Below, piece after piece: positions 8,333 through 17,996 of a DNA stretch of 64,000 nucleotides. How positions within the stretch are numbered: the first letter of the stretch is position 1; each line of letters begins with the position of its first letter. Source of the DNA: Streptomyces sp. NBC_00425. Lineage in GTDB: Bacteria; Actinomycetota; Actinomycetes; Streptomycetales; Streptomycetaceae. The position numbers and the translations under genes are program-made. The stretch is from positions 6,138,001 through 6,202,000 of the forward strand of contig NZ_CP107928.1 in the NCBI RefSeq assembly GCF_036030735.1. The letters run 5' to 3'. The notes below the pieces were generated by a model. The model did no database searches and was not told the origin of the DNA. It worked only from the letters and a program-made list of their open reading frames with translations.

Positions 8333-9010
8333 ATGTCTGAAGCACCCGGATCACCCGGCCCCGGCACCCGCCCCGACCCCCACCCCGGCCCCGTCACCGC
8401 CGACGACGTGCGGGACGTGGTTCGGGCGGCCGTGGTCGTGCTGCGGGGGGCGGGGGAGGCCGACTGGGACGTCAGGGCCGGTTCCCTGGAATGGAGTTGC
8501 TGGGAGACCGTCGAGCACCTCGCCGACGATCTCTTCGCCTACGCCGCCCAACTGGGGCCCGAGCAGCCGCCGTCGGACCGGGAGGTCCCCTTCGTCTGGA
8601 GCCCGCGAAGGCCCGGGGGACCGGCCAACGTCGTCTTCGCCGACCGCGCCGCCGGAGCCGCCGGGCTGGTGCAGGTGCTGGAGGCGAGCGGCGCTCTGCT
8701 GACGGCCATGGTGTGCACCGCCCCGCCGGACGTCAGGTCGCACCACGTGTTCGGGGCCTCCGACCCCGAGGGCTTCGCCGCCATGGGCGTCGTCGAGACG
8801 CTGGTGCACCTGCACGACGTCGCCGAGGGGCTCGGGGTGCGGTGGGAGCCGGACGCCGGACTGTGCGGCCGGGTGCTGGCGCGGCTCTTCCCCGACGCCC
8901 CGACCGACACCGGCCCGTGGCCCACCCTGCTGTGGGCGACCGGCCGGGGCGAGCTGTCGGGGCGTGCGCGCCTCACGCGGTGGCGTTGGCACGGGGCTCC
9001 CCGCGGGTGA
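8333..9010 (+). CDS. DinB/maleylpyruvate isomerase-type helical-bundle protein
   Basis: 225 residues. After a Pro-rich N-terminus, residues about 25-70 (VTADDVRDVV ... EWSCWETVEHLADDLFAYA) and a mid-protein MGVVETLVHLHDVAEGLG resemble the metal-dependent four-helix bundle shared by DinB and mycothiol-dependent maleylpyruvate isomerase N-domains, with histidines in EHLADD and HLHD as possible metal ligands. It starts 12 bp after the ThDP enzyme and is probably in the same operon. Function unknown; such proteins often handle thiol-dependent detoxification. Confidence 0.65.
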   Translation: MSEAPGSPGPGTRPDPHPGPVTADDVRDVVRAAVVVLRGAGEADWDVRAGSLEWSCWETVEHLADDLFAYAAQLGPEQPPSDREVPFVWSPRRPGGPANVVFADRAAGAAGLVQVLEASGALLTAMVCTAPPDVRSHHVFGASDPEGFAAMGVVETLVHLHDVAEGLGVRWEPDAGLCGRVLARLFPDAPTDTGPWPTLLWATGRGELSGRARLTRWRWHGAPRG

Positions 9011-9013
9011 CGC

Positions 9014-9062
9014 CGAAAGGGGCTGAACCTCCCTTGACGACAAGGAGGTTCAGCCCCTTTCG
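9014..9062. terminator. Strong bidirectional hairpin between convergent genes
   Basis: CGAAAGGGGCTGAACCTCC (9014-9032) pairs perfectly over 19 bp with 9044-9062, and the stem extends through CTTG/CAAG with one bulged C, leaving the loop ACGA. It sits between the converging DinB-like and endonuclease genes. Confidence 0.9.
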
Positions 9063-9080
9063 GGTGTGCGTGCCGCGTTC

Positions 9081-9887
9081 CTACCAGATCGCCTCGACCC
9101 ACTCCGGGTGGTCGATGAACGGGTTGCGGTTGTGCTGGTAGGTGTCGTAGATGGTCTGGTTGCGCTTCTCCTCGAAGGCGCTCGGCGGGTCCTCGTCGTT
9201 CCACTGCTTGAGCACGGAGAGCTTGCCGATGTACGGGTTGCTGCCGTTGTTGACCTTCTCGTTGGGCTCCAGGTCGGCGAAGCCGTCGCCGCCGTCGTAG
9301 CGGACCGCCATGTAGAGGATCATGCGGGCCACATCGCCCTTGTCGGCGTCGCGCGGCTCGAAGGAGTCGGAGTCGGTGAGACTGCCGCCGCCGCCCGAGA
9401 CGGTGCTGCCGCCGTTGTCGAAGTCCTTGTTGCCGCGGATGCTGTTGACCGTCACGTCCGCGGGACGCAGGTGGTGCAGGTCCGTGCCGGGACCGGTCAC
9501 CTCGCCGAAGTCGCCGTGCGACTTGGCCCAGACGTGCTCACGGTTCCAGTCGCCGACGTCGCCGCCGTTGAGGGACTTGCTGCGGGAGACGCCGCTGTAC
9601 AGCAGGATCACGTTGCTGCTGTTGTTCGGGTCCTGGTCGGTGACCTTCAGGGCGTTCCAGACCGCGGAGTACGAGATCTTCGAGACGTTGGCGCTGATGA
9701 TCGTGTGCAGGGAGGACTTCAGGCTCGTGCCCGTCTTGCCGACCGCGTTCTTGTAGTACGTCGAGTCGTACGCCGTCGTGGTCGCCGCGGCGGGGGACGC
9801 GGTGAGCGCGGGGGCGGTGAGGCCGACCAGGACGGCAGTGGTGGCAAGCGCCACCGACTTCCATCGGCGTATGCGTGTCGCCAGCAT
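9081..9887 (-). CDS. Secreted endonuclease I family nuclease
   Basis: 268 residues. Residues 1-35 form a Sec signal peptide (MLATRIRRWK, hydrophobic core, cleavage near SPAAA). The mature part carries the endonuclease I / BsnA-type His-Me finger region: DWNREHVWAKSHGDFGE, GTDLHHLRPADVTVNS and RGNKDFDNG, with His and Asn as likely metal and catalytic residues. It should degrade extracellular DNA or RNA, as Streptomyces does for phosphate scavenging and during development. The ATG at 9887 is chosen because it begins the signal peptide; an upstream in-frame ATG at 9956 would add 23 residues unlike a signal peptide. Confidence 0.9.
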   Translation of the reverse strand: MLATRIRRWKSVALATTAVLVGLTAPALTASPAAATTTAYDSTYYKNAVGKTGTSLKSSLHTIISANVSKISYSAVWNALKVTDQDPNNSSNVILLYSGVSRSKSLNGGDVGDWNREHVWAKSHGDFGEVTGPGTDLHHLRPADVTVNSIRGNKDFDNGGSTVSGGGGSLTDSDSFEPRDADKGDVARMILYMAVRYDGGDGFADLEPNEKVNNGSNPYIGKLSVLKQWNDEDPPSAFEEKRNQTIYDTYQHNRNPFIDHPEWVEAIW

Positions 9888-10034
9888 GTGGGGTGTCCGA
9901 TCTACGCGGGTTGATTGAAGGCGGCAATCGGGAGAGTGACATGCACATGCAGTCATGGCAATGAATCTGACATGTCTTTCAGATGACGAGAACCGGCAAA
10001 CTGTCCTTTGTCTACGCGAGTTGACAGGCGCAGA
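9888..10034. promoter_or_regulatory. Upstream region of the endonuclease gene with a spaced 14-bp repeat
   Basis: TCTACGCGGGTTGA (9901-9914) and TCTACGCGAGTTGA (10011-10024) differ at one base and start exactly 110 bp apart. The stretch between them is AT-richer than its surroundings and holds the dyad CTGACATGTCTTTCAG. No gene fits here; it probably carries the nuclease promoter, reading leftward. Confidence 0.5.
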
Positions 10035-10064
10035 GCGGCCCCCGACGAAAGAGTCGGGGGCCGC
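10035..10064 (-). terminator. Hairpin terminator after the GT39 gene
   Basis: GCGGCCCCCGAC (10035-10046) pairs perfectly with GTCGGGGGCCGC (10053-10064) around the loop GAAAGA, 13 bp downstream of the glycosyltransferase stop codon. Confidence 0.85.
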
Positions 10065-10077
10065 CGGGGTGTGCGGG

Positions 10078-12342
10078 TCAGCTCACGTCGGAGGGGTCCA
10101 GACGGTAGACGGTGGACGTGGCGGATGCGCCGGTCCCGGAACCGGCCTCGGAGGCCGAAGTCGCGCCGTACTCGCTCGCCTTCACCGCCGTGCCGTTCTT
10201 CTGCACCCACGTGGTGATCTCGGCCAGCAGGCTGTTGTCGCCGCCGCCGGGACCGCCGCCGCCACCGAGCTGGATGTAGTGCAGCTCGCCCTTCTTCACC
10301 AGTTCCTCGAGACGGGTCAGCGTCATCGCGTTGTCGGAGCCGGTGAAGCCGAACATCGAGATGACGGGCTTGCCGGTGCTCAGGATCAGCTGGCCCGCGC
10401 TCTGCGAGTTGGACACCGCGATCAGCCAGGTGGCGCCGTCCTGGTGCTTCTCCAGGTACGAGACCAGCCCGCTGTCGGCGCCGCCCATGCCGCCGCCTCC
10501 GCCCATGCCGCCGGGCGCGCCGCCCGCCGCGCCGCCGGGAGCCGTGCCGTTCTCGCCGCCCTGTGAGCCGCCCGGGAACTCCCCTGCTCCGCCGCCCTGC
10601 GGGAGTTCGCCGGTGCCGCCACCGGGCGCCGTCTCGGCGTTGCCGCCGCCGGGAGCCTCCCCGCCGACCTGGCCGCCCTGCTGCGTGCCGCCCGGCATCT
10701 GGCCGCCGGGGCCGCCGCCGTTGCCGCCACCCCCGCCGAAGCCGCCCCGGCCACCGCCGCCGGGGCCGCCCATGCCGCCGCCGGTGGAAGGGCCCGCGGT
10801 CGGGTTGGTGCCGCCCATCATGCCGCCGGAGGAGCCGAAGGCCGGCGAGGCCGCGTAGGCCGTCGGGCCCGCGAGGCCCGCCACGAGGGCCGCCGCGACG
10901 GACACCCCGAGCAGCCGGAGCCTCGTGCCCGAGGTCGCCGACCGCAGCACGAACAGGCCCACGAGCGCGAGCACCGTCACCACGCCCACCGCCGGCCAGA
11001 GCCAGGTGTTCCAGCCGGTCGCCCGGCGCAGCAGCACGACCGCCCAGACGCCGGTGACCGCGAGGCCCGCGGGCAGCACCCACGACCAGCGGGCGTCGCC
11101 GCCGCGGAAGGCGCGCCACAGCAGGACGCCGCCGCCCCCGCACAGCGCCGCGATGCCCGGGGCCAGCGCGGTCGTGTAGTAGGGGTGCATGGTGCCCTCG
11201 GCCATGGCGAAGGTCAGGTAGTGCAGGACGAGCCAGCCGCCCCACATCACCAGCGCGGCACGCGTCGCGTCGGTGCGCGGGGCCCGGCCGCACCGCACCA
11301 GGCCGGCGACCAGCGCGACGCCCGCGAAGGGGATCAGCCAGGAGATCTGGCCGCCGAGCACGTCGTTGAACATCCGGCCGATGCCGGCGGTCCCGGCGAA
11401 GGTGGCGCCCCCGCCTCCGCCGCCCCCGCCGTTGCCCTCGCCGCCGAGGACCCGGCCGAGGCCGTTGTAGCCCATGATCAGGTCCCAGGCGCTGCCGTCG
11501 GTCGAACCGCCGATGTACGGGCGGTCGTCGGCCGGCACGAGCGAGACGGCCGTCGCCCACCAGAAGCTCGAGACGGCCAGTGCCACGGCGGCCAGCGCCA
11601 GGTTGACGGCCTTCCTGCGCCATCCGAGCCGCGACGCGTACAGGTACACGGCGAAGACGGCGGGCAGGGCGATGTAGCCCTGGAGCATCTTGGTGTTGAA
11701 GGCGAGGCCGAAGCAGACCGCGGAGCCGACGAGCGGCAGCAGCCTGTCGTCGCGGGTGGCGCGCAGGGCGAGCGCGGCGCCCGCCACCATCAGCAGGACG
11801 AGGATCGTGTCGGGGTTGTTGTCGCGGTTGATGGCGACGGTGATGGGCGTCAGCGCGAGCACCAGCGCCGCGACGGCTGCCGCGACGTGCCCGAACGCCC
11901 GCTTCACGGAGGAGTGCAGGATCCAGATCGTGCCCAGCGCCGCCGCGATCTCCGGGGCCATCATCTGCCAGGTGCCGAAGCCGAAGACCCGGCAGGACAG
12001 GCCCATGATCATGAGTGCGAACGGCGGTTTGTCGACGGTGAGGAAGCTCCCGGCGTCGAGCGAGCCGAAGAACCACGCCTTCCAGCTCTGTGTGCCGCTG
12101 TAGACGGCGGCGCTGTAGAAGCTGTTGAGGCTGTTGCCGGACAGGTTCCAGCCGTAGAGCACCCCCGCCAGGACCAGGATCGCGATCAGCGCGGGCAGCG
12201 ACCAGCGGGGCACCTTCGCCGGCGGGGGCGCCGGGGGAACCGTCTCGGAGGAGGCCGGCGGCGACCGGTCCGGGGACACGGCGGAAGACCCGGCGGGGGT
12301 CACGGTCGGGTGAGGGAGGGGATCGGTGGCAGATGTCACCAC
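10078..12342 (-). CDS. GT39-family polytopic membrane glycosyltransferase (ArnT/YkcB-like)
   Basis: 754 residues. After a Pro-rich cytoplasmic N-terminus there are many membrane segments (from about residue 50) and the GT39 signature SFLTVDKPPFALM with Asp104 as the likely catalytic base and INRDNNPD further on. Residues about 500-622 form a glycine-rich, Met/Gln-containing low-complexity stretch, followed by a soluble domain (DGATWLIAVSNSQSAG ... SMFGFTGSDNAMTL) found at the end of YkcB-type proteins. It probably transfers a polyprenyl-linked sugar to an envelope acceptor outside the membrane. Two consecutive GTG codons begin the gene. It is monocistronic, with a hairpin terminator right after it. 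Confidence 0.85.
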   Translation of the reverse strand: MVTSATDPLPHPTVTPAGSSAVSPDRSPPASSETVPPAPPPAKVPRWSLPALIAILVLAGVLYGWNLSGNSLNSFYSAAVYSGTQSWKAWFFGSLDAGSFLTVDKPPFALMIMGLSCRVFGFGTWQMMAPEIAAALGTIWILHSSVKRAFGHVAAAVAALVLALTPITVAINRDNNPDTILVLLMVAGAALALRATRDDRLLPLVGSAVCFGLAFNTKMLQGYIALPAVFAVYLYASRLGWRRKAVNLALAAVALAVSSFWWATAVSLVPADDRPYIGGSTDGSAWDLIMGYNGLGRVLGGEGNGGGGGGGGATFAGTAGIGRMFNDVLGGQISWLIPFAGVALVAGLVRCGRAPRTDATRAALVMWGGWLVLHYLTFAMAEGTMHPYYTTALAPGIAALCGGGGVLLWRAFRGGDARWSWVLPAGLAVTGVWAVVLLRRATGWNTWLWPAVGVVTVLALVGLFVLRSATSGTRLRLLGVSVAAALVAGLAGPTAYAASPAFGSSGGMMGGTNPTAGPSTGGGMGGPGGGGRGGFGGGGGNGGGPGGQMPGGTQQGGQVGGEAPGGGNAETAPGGGTGELPQGGGAGEFPGGSQGGENGTAPGGAAGGAPGGMGGGGGMGGADSGLVSYLEKHQDGATWLIAVSNSQSAGQLILSTGKPVISMFGFTGSDNAMTLTRLEELVKKGELHYIQLGGGGGPGGGDNSLLAEITTWVQKNGTAVKASEYGATSASEAGSGTGASATSTVYRLDPSDVS

Positions 12343-12551
12343 TGCACGATGCGCACGGCCGATGAGCGGGGGCTGTGCTCCGCCTGGGGACGAGCTGTGA
12401 CCGGGTGAAAAACCCGTGAGAGCGCCTCCGTCGCGACTCGGACTTCTCGTCGCGGTCCGCGGTGTGTCTCCGGCCGGCGACGAGCCTGTTACGAACTCCC
12501 GCGTGTCGAACGGAAGTACAACTATCGGTCAGATGTGTGAGTCAACGTGGC

Positions 12552-13406
12552 ATGACTCACCGGACCGCAAGAAACAGAAGGGGACTGGTCGCCACGGCGC
12601 TCGGCGCCGCCGTCCTCGTCACCGGCGTGGCCACCGCCGCGCCCGCCTCCGCCGCCACGCCCACCGTCACCTGCACGTCGAGCAAGGCCGCGCTCGCCGC
12701 CAAGTTGAAGAAGGACATCACCGCGGCGCTGGTGGGCCGCAAGGGCACGATCGCCGTCGGTCTCTACGACCGCAGCACGAACACCACCTGCACCCTGCGC
12801 GCCTCCACCGCCTACGACTCGGCCAGCGTGGTCAAGGTGACGGTCCTGTCCGCGCTGCTGTGGGACGCGCAGAACGCCGGCCGCACGCTGACCAGCCGTG
12901 AGAAGACGCTCGCCACCGCGATGATCACCAAGTCGGACAACGCCTCCACCTCCACCCTGTGGAAGCAGCTCGGCGTGACGAAGATCAAGAAGTTCCTGAC
13001 GGCCGCGAAGATGACCCAGACCAAGCCCGGTGCGAACAACTACTGGGGGCTGACGCAGATCACCGTCACCGACGAGCAGAAGCTGCTCAAGCTGATCCAC
13101 GCCCGGAACACGGTGCTGACCGACGCCTCGAGGTCCTACGTCACCACCCTGATGGGCAAGGTCGTCTCCGCGCAGCGCTGGGGCACCCCGTACGGCCGGC
13201 CCGCGAACGTCTCCTGGCACGTGAAGAACGGCTGGCTGTCGCGTGCCACGCAGGGCTGGCGGGTGCACAGCGTCGGCACGTTCAAGGGCGGCGGACACGA
13301 CTACGTGATGACCGTCCTCACGCACGGCAACAGCACCATGAACTACGGCATCGCGACCATCCAGGGCGTCGCCAAGGTCGTCCACAAGGATCTGGCCGCC
13401 TCCTGA
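12552..13406 (+). CDS. Secreted class A beta-lactamase-fold serine hydrolase
   Basis: 284 residues with a Sec signal peptide (residues 1-35, ending ATAAPASA). Active-site elements: Ser92 and Lys95 in ASVVKVTVL (SxxK), SDN at 128-130, and Lys225-Asn226-Gly227 (HVKNGW) where lactamases have KTG or KSG. No ExxLN omega-loop motif is evident, so true penicillin hydrolysis is doubtful; a peptidoglycan-related or inactive penicillin-recognising role is equally possible. The ATG at 12552 starts the signal peptide; longer readings upstream are not supported. A 13-bp inverted repeat follows the gene. Confidence 0.82.
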   Translation: MTHRTARNRRGLVATALGAAVLVTGVATAAPASAATPTVTCTSSKAALAAKLKKDITAALVGRKGTIAVGLYDRSTNTTCTLRASTAYDSASVVKVTVLSALLWDAQNAGRTLTSREKTLATAMITKSDNASTSTLWKQLGVTKIKKFLTAAKMTQTKPGANNYWGLTQITVTDEQKLLKLIHARNTVLTDASRSYVTTLMGKVVSAQRWGTPYGRPANVSWHVKNGWLSRATQGWRVHSVGTFKGGGHDYVMTVLTHGNSTMNYGIATIQGVAKVVHKDLAAS

Positions 13407-13460
13407 GCGCGGCCCCGCGCATGATCGCGCCCCCGTGCACACGCGCATGATCGCCCCGCC

Positions 13461-13506
13461 GGTCACCGGCCCGCCGCCGATTCACCCCGGTCACGGGCCG
13501 GTGACC
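13461..13506 (+). terminator. Inverted repeat after the beta-lactamase-like gene
   Basis: GGTCACCGGCCCG (13461-13473) pairs perfectly with CGGGCCGGTGACC (13494-13506) around 20 nt. A direct repeat GCGCATGATCGC precedes it (from about 13418 and 13443). It could end the upstream transcript or act in the leader of the ABC gene 129 bp further on. Confidence 0.6.
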
Positions 13507-13634
13507 GTATGTGCTCTCCGCAGGCGCGCCCCGCGCACCGAGAAGAGGATTGTTGCGGAGGGATGAAATCCGCACCCCCCGGCGTTGGTGCCTTCCGGCA
13601 GATCAGGTCAGCTCGAGGAAGCGGAGGCACCGGC

Positions 13635-16600
13635 GTGACGGAGCAACGGGGATGGGCACGACGGCTGGCGGGCTACGCCCGGCGCCACCCTGCGGACGTC
13701 GCCCTGGCCCTCGGCTCCTCGCTCGTCGGCATGGCCGTCATGGCGCTGGTCCCGCTGGTCACCAAGGTGATCATCGACGACGTCATCGGCGACCACTCCC
13801 GTGACATGGCCCCCTGGGCGGGAGCCCTCCTCGCCGCCGCCGTCCTCGTCTACGCCGCCACCTACGTCCGCCGCTACTACGGCGGCCGTCTCGCCCTGGA
13901 CGTCCAGCACGACCTGCGGACCGACATGTTCGAGACGATCACTCGGCTCGACGGCCGTCGTCAGGACGAGCTGTCCACCGGCCAGGTCGTCGGCCGTGCG
14001 ACCAGCGACCTCCAGCTGATCCAGGGCCTGCTCTTCATGCTCCCGATGACGATCGGGAACCTGCTGCTCTTCCTGATCTCCCTCGTGATCATGGCCTGGC
14101 TGTCGCTCCCGCTCACCCTGGTCGCCCTCGCCGTGGCGCCCGCCCTCGCGTACATCGCGGGGCGCAGCCGGACCAAGCTCCACCCCGCCACCTGGTACGC
14201 CCAGGCCCAGGCGGCGGCCGTGGCAGGCGTGGTCGACGGCGCCGTCAGCGGCGTGCGCGTGGTGAAGGGCTTCGGGCAGGAGGAGCAGGAGACCGGGAAG
14301 CTCCGCGAGGTGGGACGCCGGCTCTTCGCGGGGCGGCTGCGCACGATCCGGCTGAACGCCGCCTACACCCCCGCCCTGCAGGCCGTGCCCGCCCTCGGTC
14401 AGGTCGCGATGCTGGCGCTCGGCGGCTGGCTGGCCGTCGGCGGCCACATCACCCTCGGCACCTTCGTCGCGTTCTCCACCTACCTGGCCCAGCTCGTCGG
14501 CCCGGTCCGGATGCTGGCCGTGGTCCTCACCGTCGGCCAACAGGCCCGCGCGGGCACCGAGCGCGTCCTGGAGCTCATCGACACCGAGCCGTCGATGACG
14601 GACGGCGCCAAGGCACTCCCCGCGGACGCCCCGGCCACCGTCGAGTTCGACGACGTCTCCTTCGGCTACGACCCCGAGCGTCCCGTCCTCGACGGCCTCA
14701 GCTTCGAGATCCGCCCCGGCGAGACCCTCGCCGTCGTCGGCTCCTCCGGCTCCGGCAAGTCCACGGTCTCACTGCTGCTGCCCCGCTTCTACGACGTCAC
14801 CCGGGGCGCGGTCCTCATCGGCGGCCACGACGTGCGCGAGCTCACCCTCGACTCGCTGCGGGCCGCGATCGGCCTCGTCCCCGAGGACTCCTTCCTCTTC
14901 TCCGACACCATCCGCGCCAACATCGCCTACGGCCGCCCCGACGCCACCCAGGAGCAGATCGAGGAGGCCGCCCGCGCCGCCCAGGCCGACCGGTTCGTCG
15001 CCGAGCTGCCCGCGGGCTACGACACGAAGGTCGGCGAGCACGGCCTCACCCTCTCCGGCGGCCAGCGCCAGCGCGTCGCGCTCGCCCGCGCGATCCTCTC
15101 CGACCCGCGCCTGCTGGTCCTCGACGACGCGACCTCCGCCGTGGACGCGGCCGTCGAGCACGAGATCCACGAGGCGCTGGGGCAGGTCATGCAGGGCCGC
15201 ACCACGCTGCTGATCGCCCACCGCCGCTCCACCCTCGGCCTCGCCGACCGCATCGCCGTCCTCGACGCCGGCCGACTCGCCGACCTCGGCACCCACGAGG
15301 AGCTCCAGGAGCGCTCCGCGCTCTACCGCCGGCTGCTCACCGACCCCGACGAGCTCGGCGGCGTGTCGCCCGGCCACGCCCGGCCGGAGGCCCCCGGCGA
15401 GGACACCTCCGTCCGCGACGAGCTGGACGCCGAGTTCGACGCCGAACGCGGGGTCACCCCCCGGCTGTGGACCGGCGACCGCGAGCCGAAGGACACGGCG
15501 CTGTCCGGGACGCCCGCCACCCCCGAGCTCCTCGCCCAGGTCGAGGCGCTGCCCCCGGCCGCCGACACCCCCGGCGTCGACGAACGGCGGGCGGTCCTCC
15601 CGGAGGCGTCGTACGGCCTGCGCAGGCTGCTGCAGGGCTTCGGCGCGCCGCTCCTGGTCAGCCTCGCCCTGGTCGCCGTCGACGCCGGCATGGGCCTGCT
15701 GCTGCCGGTGATGATCCGGCACGGCATCGACCAGGGCGTGTCCCAGGCGGCGCTGGGCGCCGTCTGGACGGCCTCCCTGCTCGCCCTGCTGGCCGTGGTG
15801 GCGCAGTGGGTCGCGCAGACCGGCGAGATCCGGATGACCGGACGCACCGGCGAACGCGTCCTCTACACGCTCAGGCTGAAGATCTTCGCCCAGCTCCAGC
15901 GTCTCGGCCTCGACTACTACGAGCGGGAGCTGACCGGCCGGATCATGACGAGGATGACGACGGACGTCGACGCCCTGTCCACGTTCCTGCAGACCGGGCT
16001 GGTCACCGCCTTCGTCTCGGTCGTCACCTTCTTCGGCATCATGGTCGCCCTGCTGGTGATCGACGTGCAGCTGGCGCTGGTCGTCTTCGCGACGCTGCCG
16101 CCGCTGATCATCGCCACCTACTTCTTCCGCAAGGCCAGCGTGAAGGCGTACGAACTGGCCCGCGAGCGGGTGTCGACGGTCAACGCCGACCTCCAGGAGT
16201 CGGTGTCCGGGCTGCGGATCGTGCAGGCCTTCCGGCGCGAGCGGGACGGCGCGGCACGGTTCGCGGAACGCTCCGACAGCTACCGCCGGGCCCGCATCCG
16301 GGGACAGTGGCTGATCTCGATCTACTTCCCCTTCGTGCAGCTGCTCTCCTCGGTCGCGGCGGCGGCCGTGCTGATCGCGGGCGCGGGACGGGTCGACGCG
16401 GCGACGCTCACCACCGGCGCCCTGGTGGCCTACCTGCTGTACATCGACCTGTTCTTCGCCCCCGTGCAGCAGCTCTCGCAGGTCTTCGACGGCTACCAGC
16501 AGGCGACCGTCTCGCTGGGCCGCATCCAGGAACTGCTCCGCGAGCCGACGTCCACGCGGTCCGCCGAACGGCCGCACGAGGTGCGCTCGCTCAGTGGCGA

Positions 16601-17354
16601 GATCGCCTTCGAGGACGTGCACTTCCGCTACGGCACCGAGGAGGAGGCCCTCACCGGGATCGACCTGCGCATCCCGGCCGGCCAGACCGTCGCGTTCGTC
16701 GGCGAGACCGGCGCCGGTAAGTCGACCCTGGTCAAGCTGGTGGCCCGGTTCTACGACCCCACGGACGGCCGGGTCACCGTGGACGGCCGGGACCTGCGCT
16801 CCCTCGATCTGACCTCCTACCGTCACCGGCTGGGCGTCGTCCCGCAGGAGGCGTACCTGTTCCCCGGCACCGTCCGCGACGCGATCGCCTACGGCCGGCC
16901 CGACGCCTCCGACGCCGAGGTGGAGGCGGCGGCGCGGGCGGTCGGCGCGCACGAGATGATCGCCACGCTCGACGGCGGCTACCTCCATGAGGTCGCCGAG
17001 CGGGGCCGCAACCTCTCCGCCGGCCAACGCCAGCTGATCGCGCTGGCCCGCGCCGAACTCGTCGACCCGGACGTCCTGCTGCTCGACGAGGCCACGGCCG
17101 CCCTCGACCTGGCGACGGAGGCACAGGTCAACCAGGCCACCGACCGTCTGACGGGCCGCCGCACCACCCTCGTGGTCGCCCACCGGCTGACCACCGCCGC
17201 GCGCGCGGACCGGGTGGTGGTCATGGACCACGGCCGGGTCGTCGAGGACGGCACCCACGACGAGCTCGTCGCCCTGGACGGACGCTACGCCCGCCTGTGG
17301 CGCACCTTCGTGGGCGCGGCCGAGCCCGAGGAGCCGGTGAGCGCGTCCCGGTGA
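13635..17354 (+). CDS. Double-length ABC exporter (TMD-NBD-TMD-NBD)
   Basis: 1239 residues, a single-chain version of a heterodimeric ABC exporter. First half: six-helix membrane domain, then NBD1 with [18 protein letters not shown] and [13 protein letters not shown] charged linker (about residues 575-660) joins the second half, with NBD2 [18 protein letters not shown] and [15 protein letters not shown]1 has Asp in place of the catalytic Glu after Walker B, and NBD2 has LSAGQ, so one nucleotide site is degenerate, as in TM287/288. The GTG at 13635 has GGAGG seven bases upstream, which decides the start. The cargo is unknown; a drug or lipid is typical of the family. Confidence 0.92.
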   Translation: MTEQRGWARRLAGYARRHPADVALALGSSLVGMAVMALVPLVTKVIIDDVIGDHSRDMAPWAGALLAAAVLVYAATYVRRYYGGRLALDVQHDLRTDMFETITRLDGRRQDELSTGQVVGRATSDLQLIQGLLFMLPMTIGNLLLFLISLVIMAWLSLPLTLVALAVAPALAYIAGRSRTKLHPATWYAQAQAAAVAGVVDGAVSGVRVVKGFGQEEQETGKLREVGRRLFAGRLRTIRLNAAYTPALQAVPALGQVAMLALGGWLAVGGHITLGTFVAFSTYLAQLVGPVRMLAVVLTVGQQARAGTERVLELIDTEPSMTDGAKALPADAPATVEFDDVSFGYDPERPVLDGLSFEIRPGETLAVVGSSGSGKSTVSLLLPRFYDVTRGAVLIGGHDVRELTLDSLRAAIGLVPEDSFLFSDTIRANIAYGRPDATQEQIEEAARAAQADRFVAELPAGYDTKVGEHGLTLSGGQRQRVALARAILSDPRLLVLDDATSAVDAAVEHEIHEALGQVMQGRTTLLIAHRRSTLGLADRIAVLDAGRLADLGTHEELQERSALYRRLLTDPDELGGVSPGHARPEAPGEDTSVRDELDAEFDAERGVTPRLWTGDREPKDTALSGTPATPELLAQVEALPPAADTPGVDERRAVLPEASYGLRRLLQGFGAPLLVSLALVAVDAGMGLLLPVMIRHGIDQGVSQAALGAVWTASLLALLAVVAQWVAQTGEIRMTGRTGERVLYTLRLKIFAQLQRLGLDYYERELTGRIMTRMTTDVDALSTFLQTGLVTAFVSVVTFFGIMVALLVIDVQLALVVFATLPPLIIATYFFRKASVKAYELARERVSTVNADLQESVSGLRIVQAFRRERDGAARFAERSDSYRRARIRGQWLISIYFPFVQLLSSVAAAAVLIAGAGRVDAATLTTGALVAYLLYIDLFFAPVQQLSQVFDGYQQATVSLGRIQELLREPTSTRSAERPHEVRSLSGEIAFEDVHFRYGTEEEALTGIDLRIPAGQTVAFVGETGAGKSTLVKLVARFYDPTDGRVTVDGRDLRSLDLTSYRHRLGVVPQEAYLFPGTVRDAIAYGRPDASDAEVEAAARAVGAHEMIATLDGGYLHEVAERGRNLSAGQRQLIALARAELVDPDVLLLDEATAALDLATEAQVNQATDRLTGRRTTLVVAHRLTTAARADRVVVMDHGRVVEDGTHDELVALDGRYARLWRTFVGAAEPEEPVSASR

Positions 17355-17386
17355 CGGTCGCGCAACCATCGGCACATCTCGGGCGT

Positions 17387-17402
17387 CCGTACATCAGTAC
17401 GG
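17387..17402. promoter_or_regulatory. Small dyad upstream of a secreted-protein gene
   Basis: CCGTAC-ATCA-GTACGG, 68 bp upstream of the GTG at 17470, in an otherwise featureless 115-bp gap. It may be an operator; nothing else supports it. Confidence 0.35.
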
Positions 17403-17469
17403 GATTCGCGCGCACGGCCGGGGCACAGTCGGCCGTCGCGTACGACGGACGCGGGAGGGGGCCAAGGCC

Positions 17470-17883
17470 GTGGGCACAGGTGCGGAACGCGCACGGAGCG
17501 CGACGGTCCGACGACTGACGGCGGCGCTGGCCGCGCTGATCGCGGCCGTCGTGCTCGCCGTCGCCGTCCCGGGCAGCGCCCAGGCGGCCACCGCCGGCTC
17601 GTCCTGCACCGGACGCAAGGTGCGCACCCTGTCCTTCTCGACCGGCTCCGTACTGATCTACCGGGACGGCGGCGTGGTCTGCGCCGTCACCGTGCAGAAG
17701 CGGCCCGGCGTCAAGCGGCTGGTGTCCGTGAGCGTCCAGGCGCGCGGACTGGTCGCCGTGCACAAGTCGCGCATGCACACGCGCAGTTCACCGGTCGCGA
17801 AGACGTACGCCGGCCACCGGCGCGTGCGGGTGACGGCAGCGGTGGGCAGCGTCTCGTACCGGTCGGGCTGGTTCCTGTGCTGA
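17470..17883 (+). CDS. Small secreted protein of unknown function
   Basis: 137 residues. A basic start, a hydrophobic core (LTAALAALIAAVVLAVAV) and cleavage near GSAQA at about residue 38 give a clear signal peptide. The mature protein of about 98 residues has three cysteines (SSCTGRK, VVCAV and the final FLC), is basic and beta-rich, and ends at a C-terminal Cys. No family recognised. GTG start with GGGAGGGGG about ten bases upstream. It stands alone between the ABC exporter and the S37 peptidase. Confidence 0.7.
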   Translation: MGTGAERARSATVRRLTAALAALIAAVVLAVAVPGSAQAATAGSSCTGRKVRTLSFSTGSVLIYRDGGVVCAVTVQKRPGVKRLVSVSVQARGLVAVHKSRMHTRSSPVAKTYAGHRRVRVTAAVGSVSYRSGWFLC

Positions 17884-17996
17884 CCCGGGCGGCGGCCACG
17901 CCGTACTCGTGACGCGCCAACCCCTTCTGGTGTGACCGGTGTTGCTCCGATAGCTTCCGGCGACGCACATCTGTCTCACAAGGAGGGTGCACGCGC

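Noticed and set aside
13509..13634. 42-codon N-terminal extension of the ABC exporter
   Set aside because: GGAGG seven bases before the GTG at 13635 and the match of that start to exporter N-termini favour the shorter protein.
14769..17375. An 868-codon open frame antisense to the ABC exporter
   Set aside because: It mirrors a gene with intact ABC motifs on the other strand; long antisense frames are expected at this G+C, and the product has no recognisable domain.
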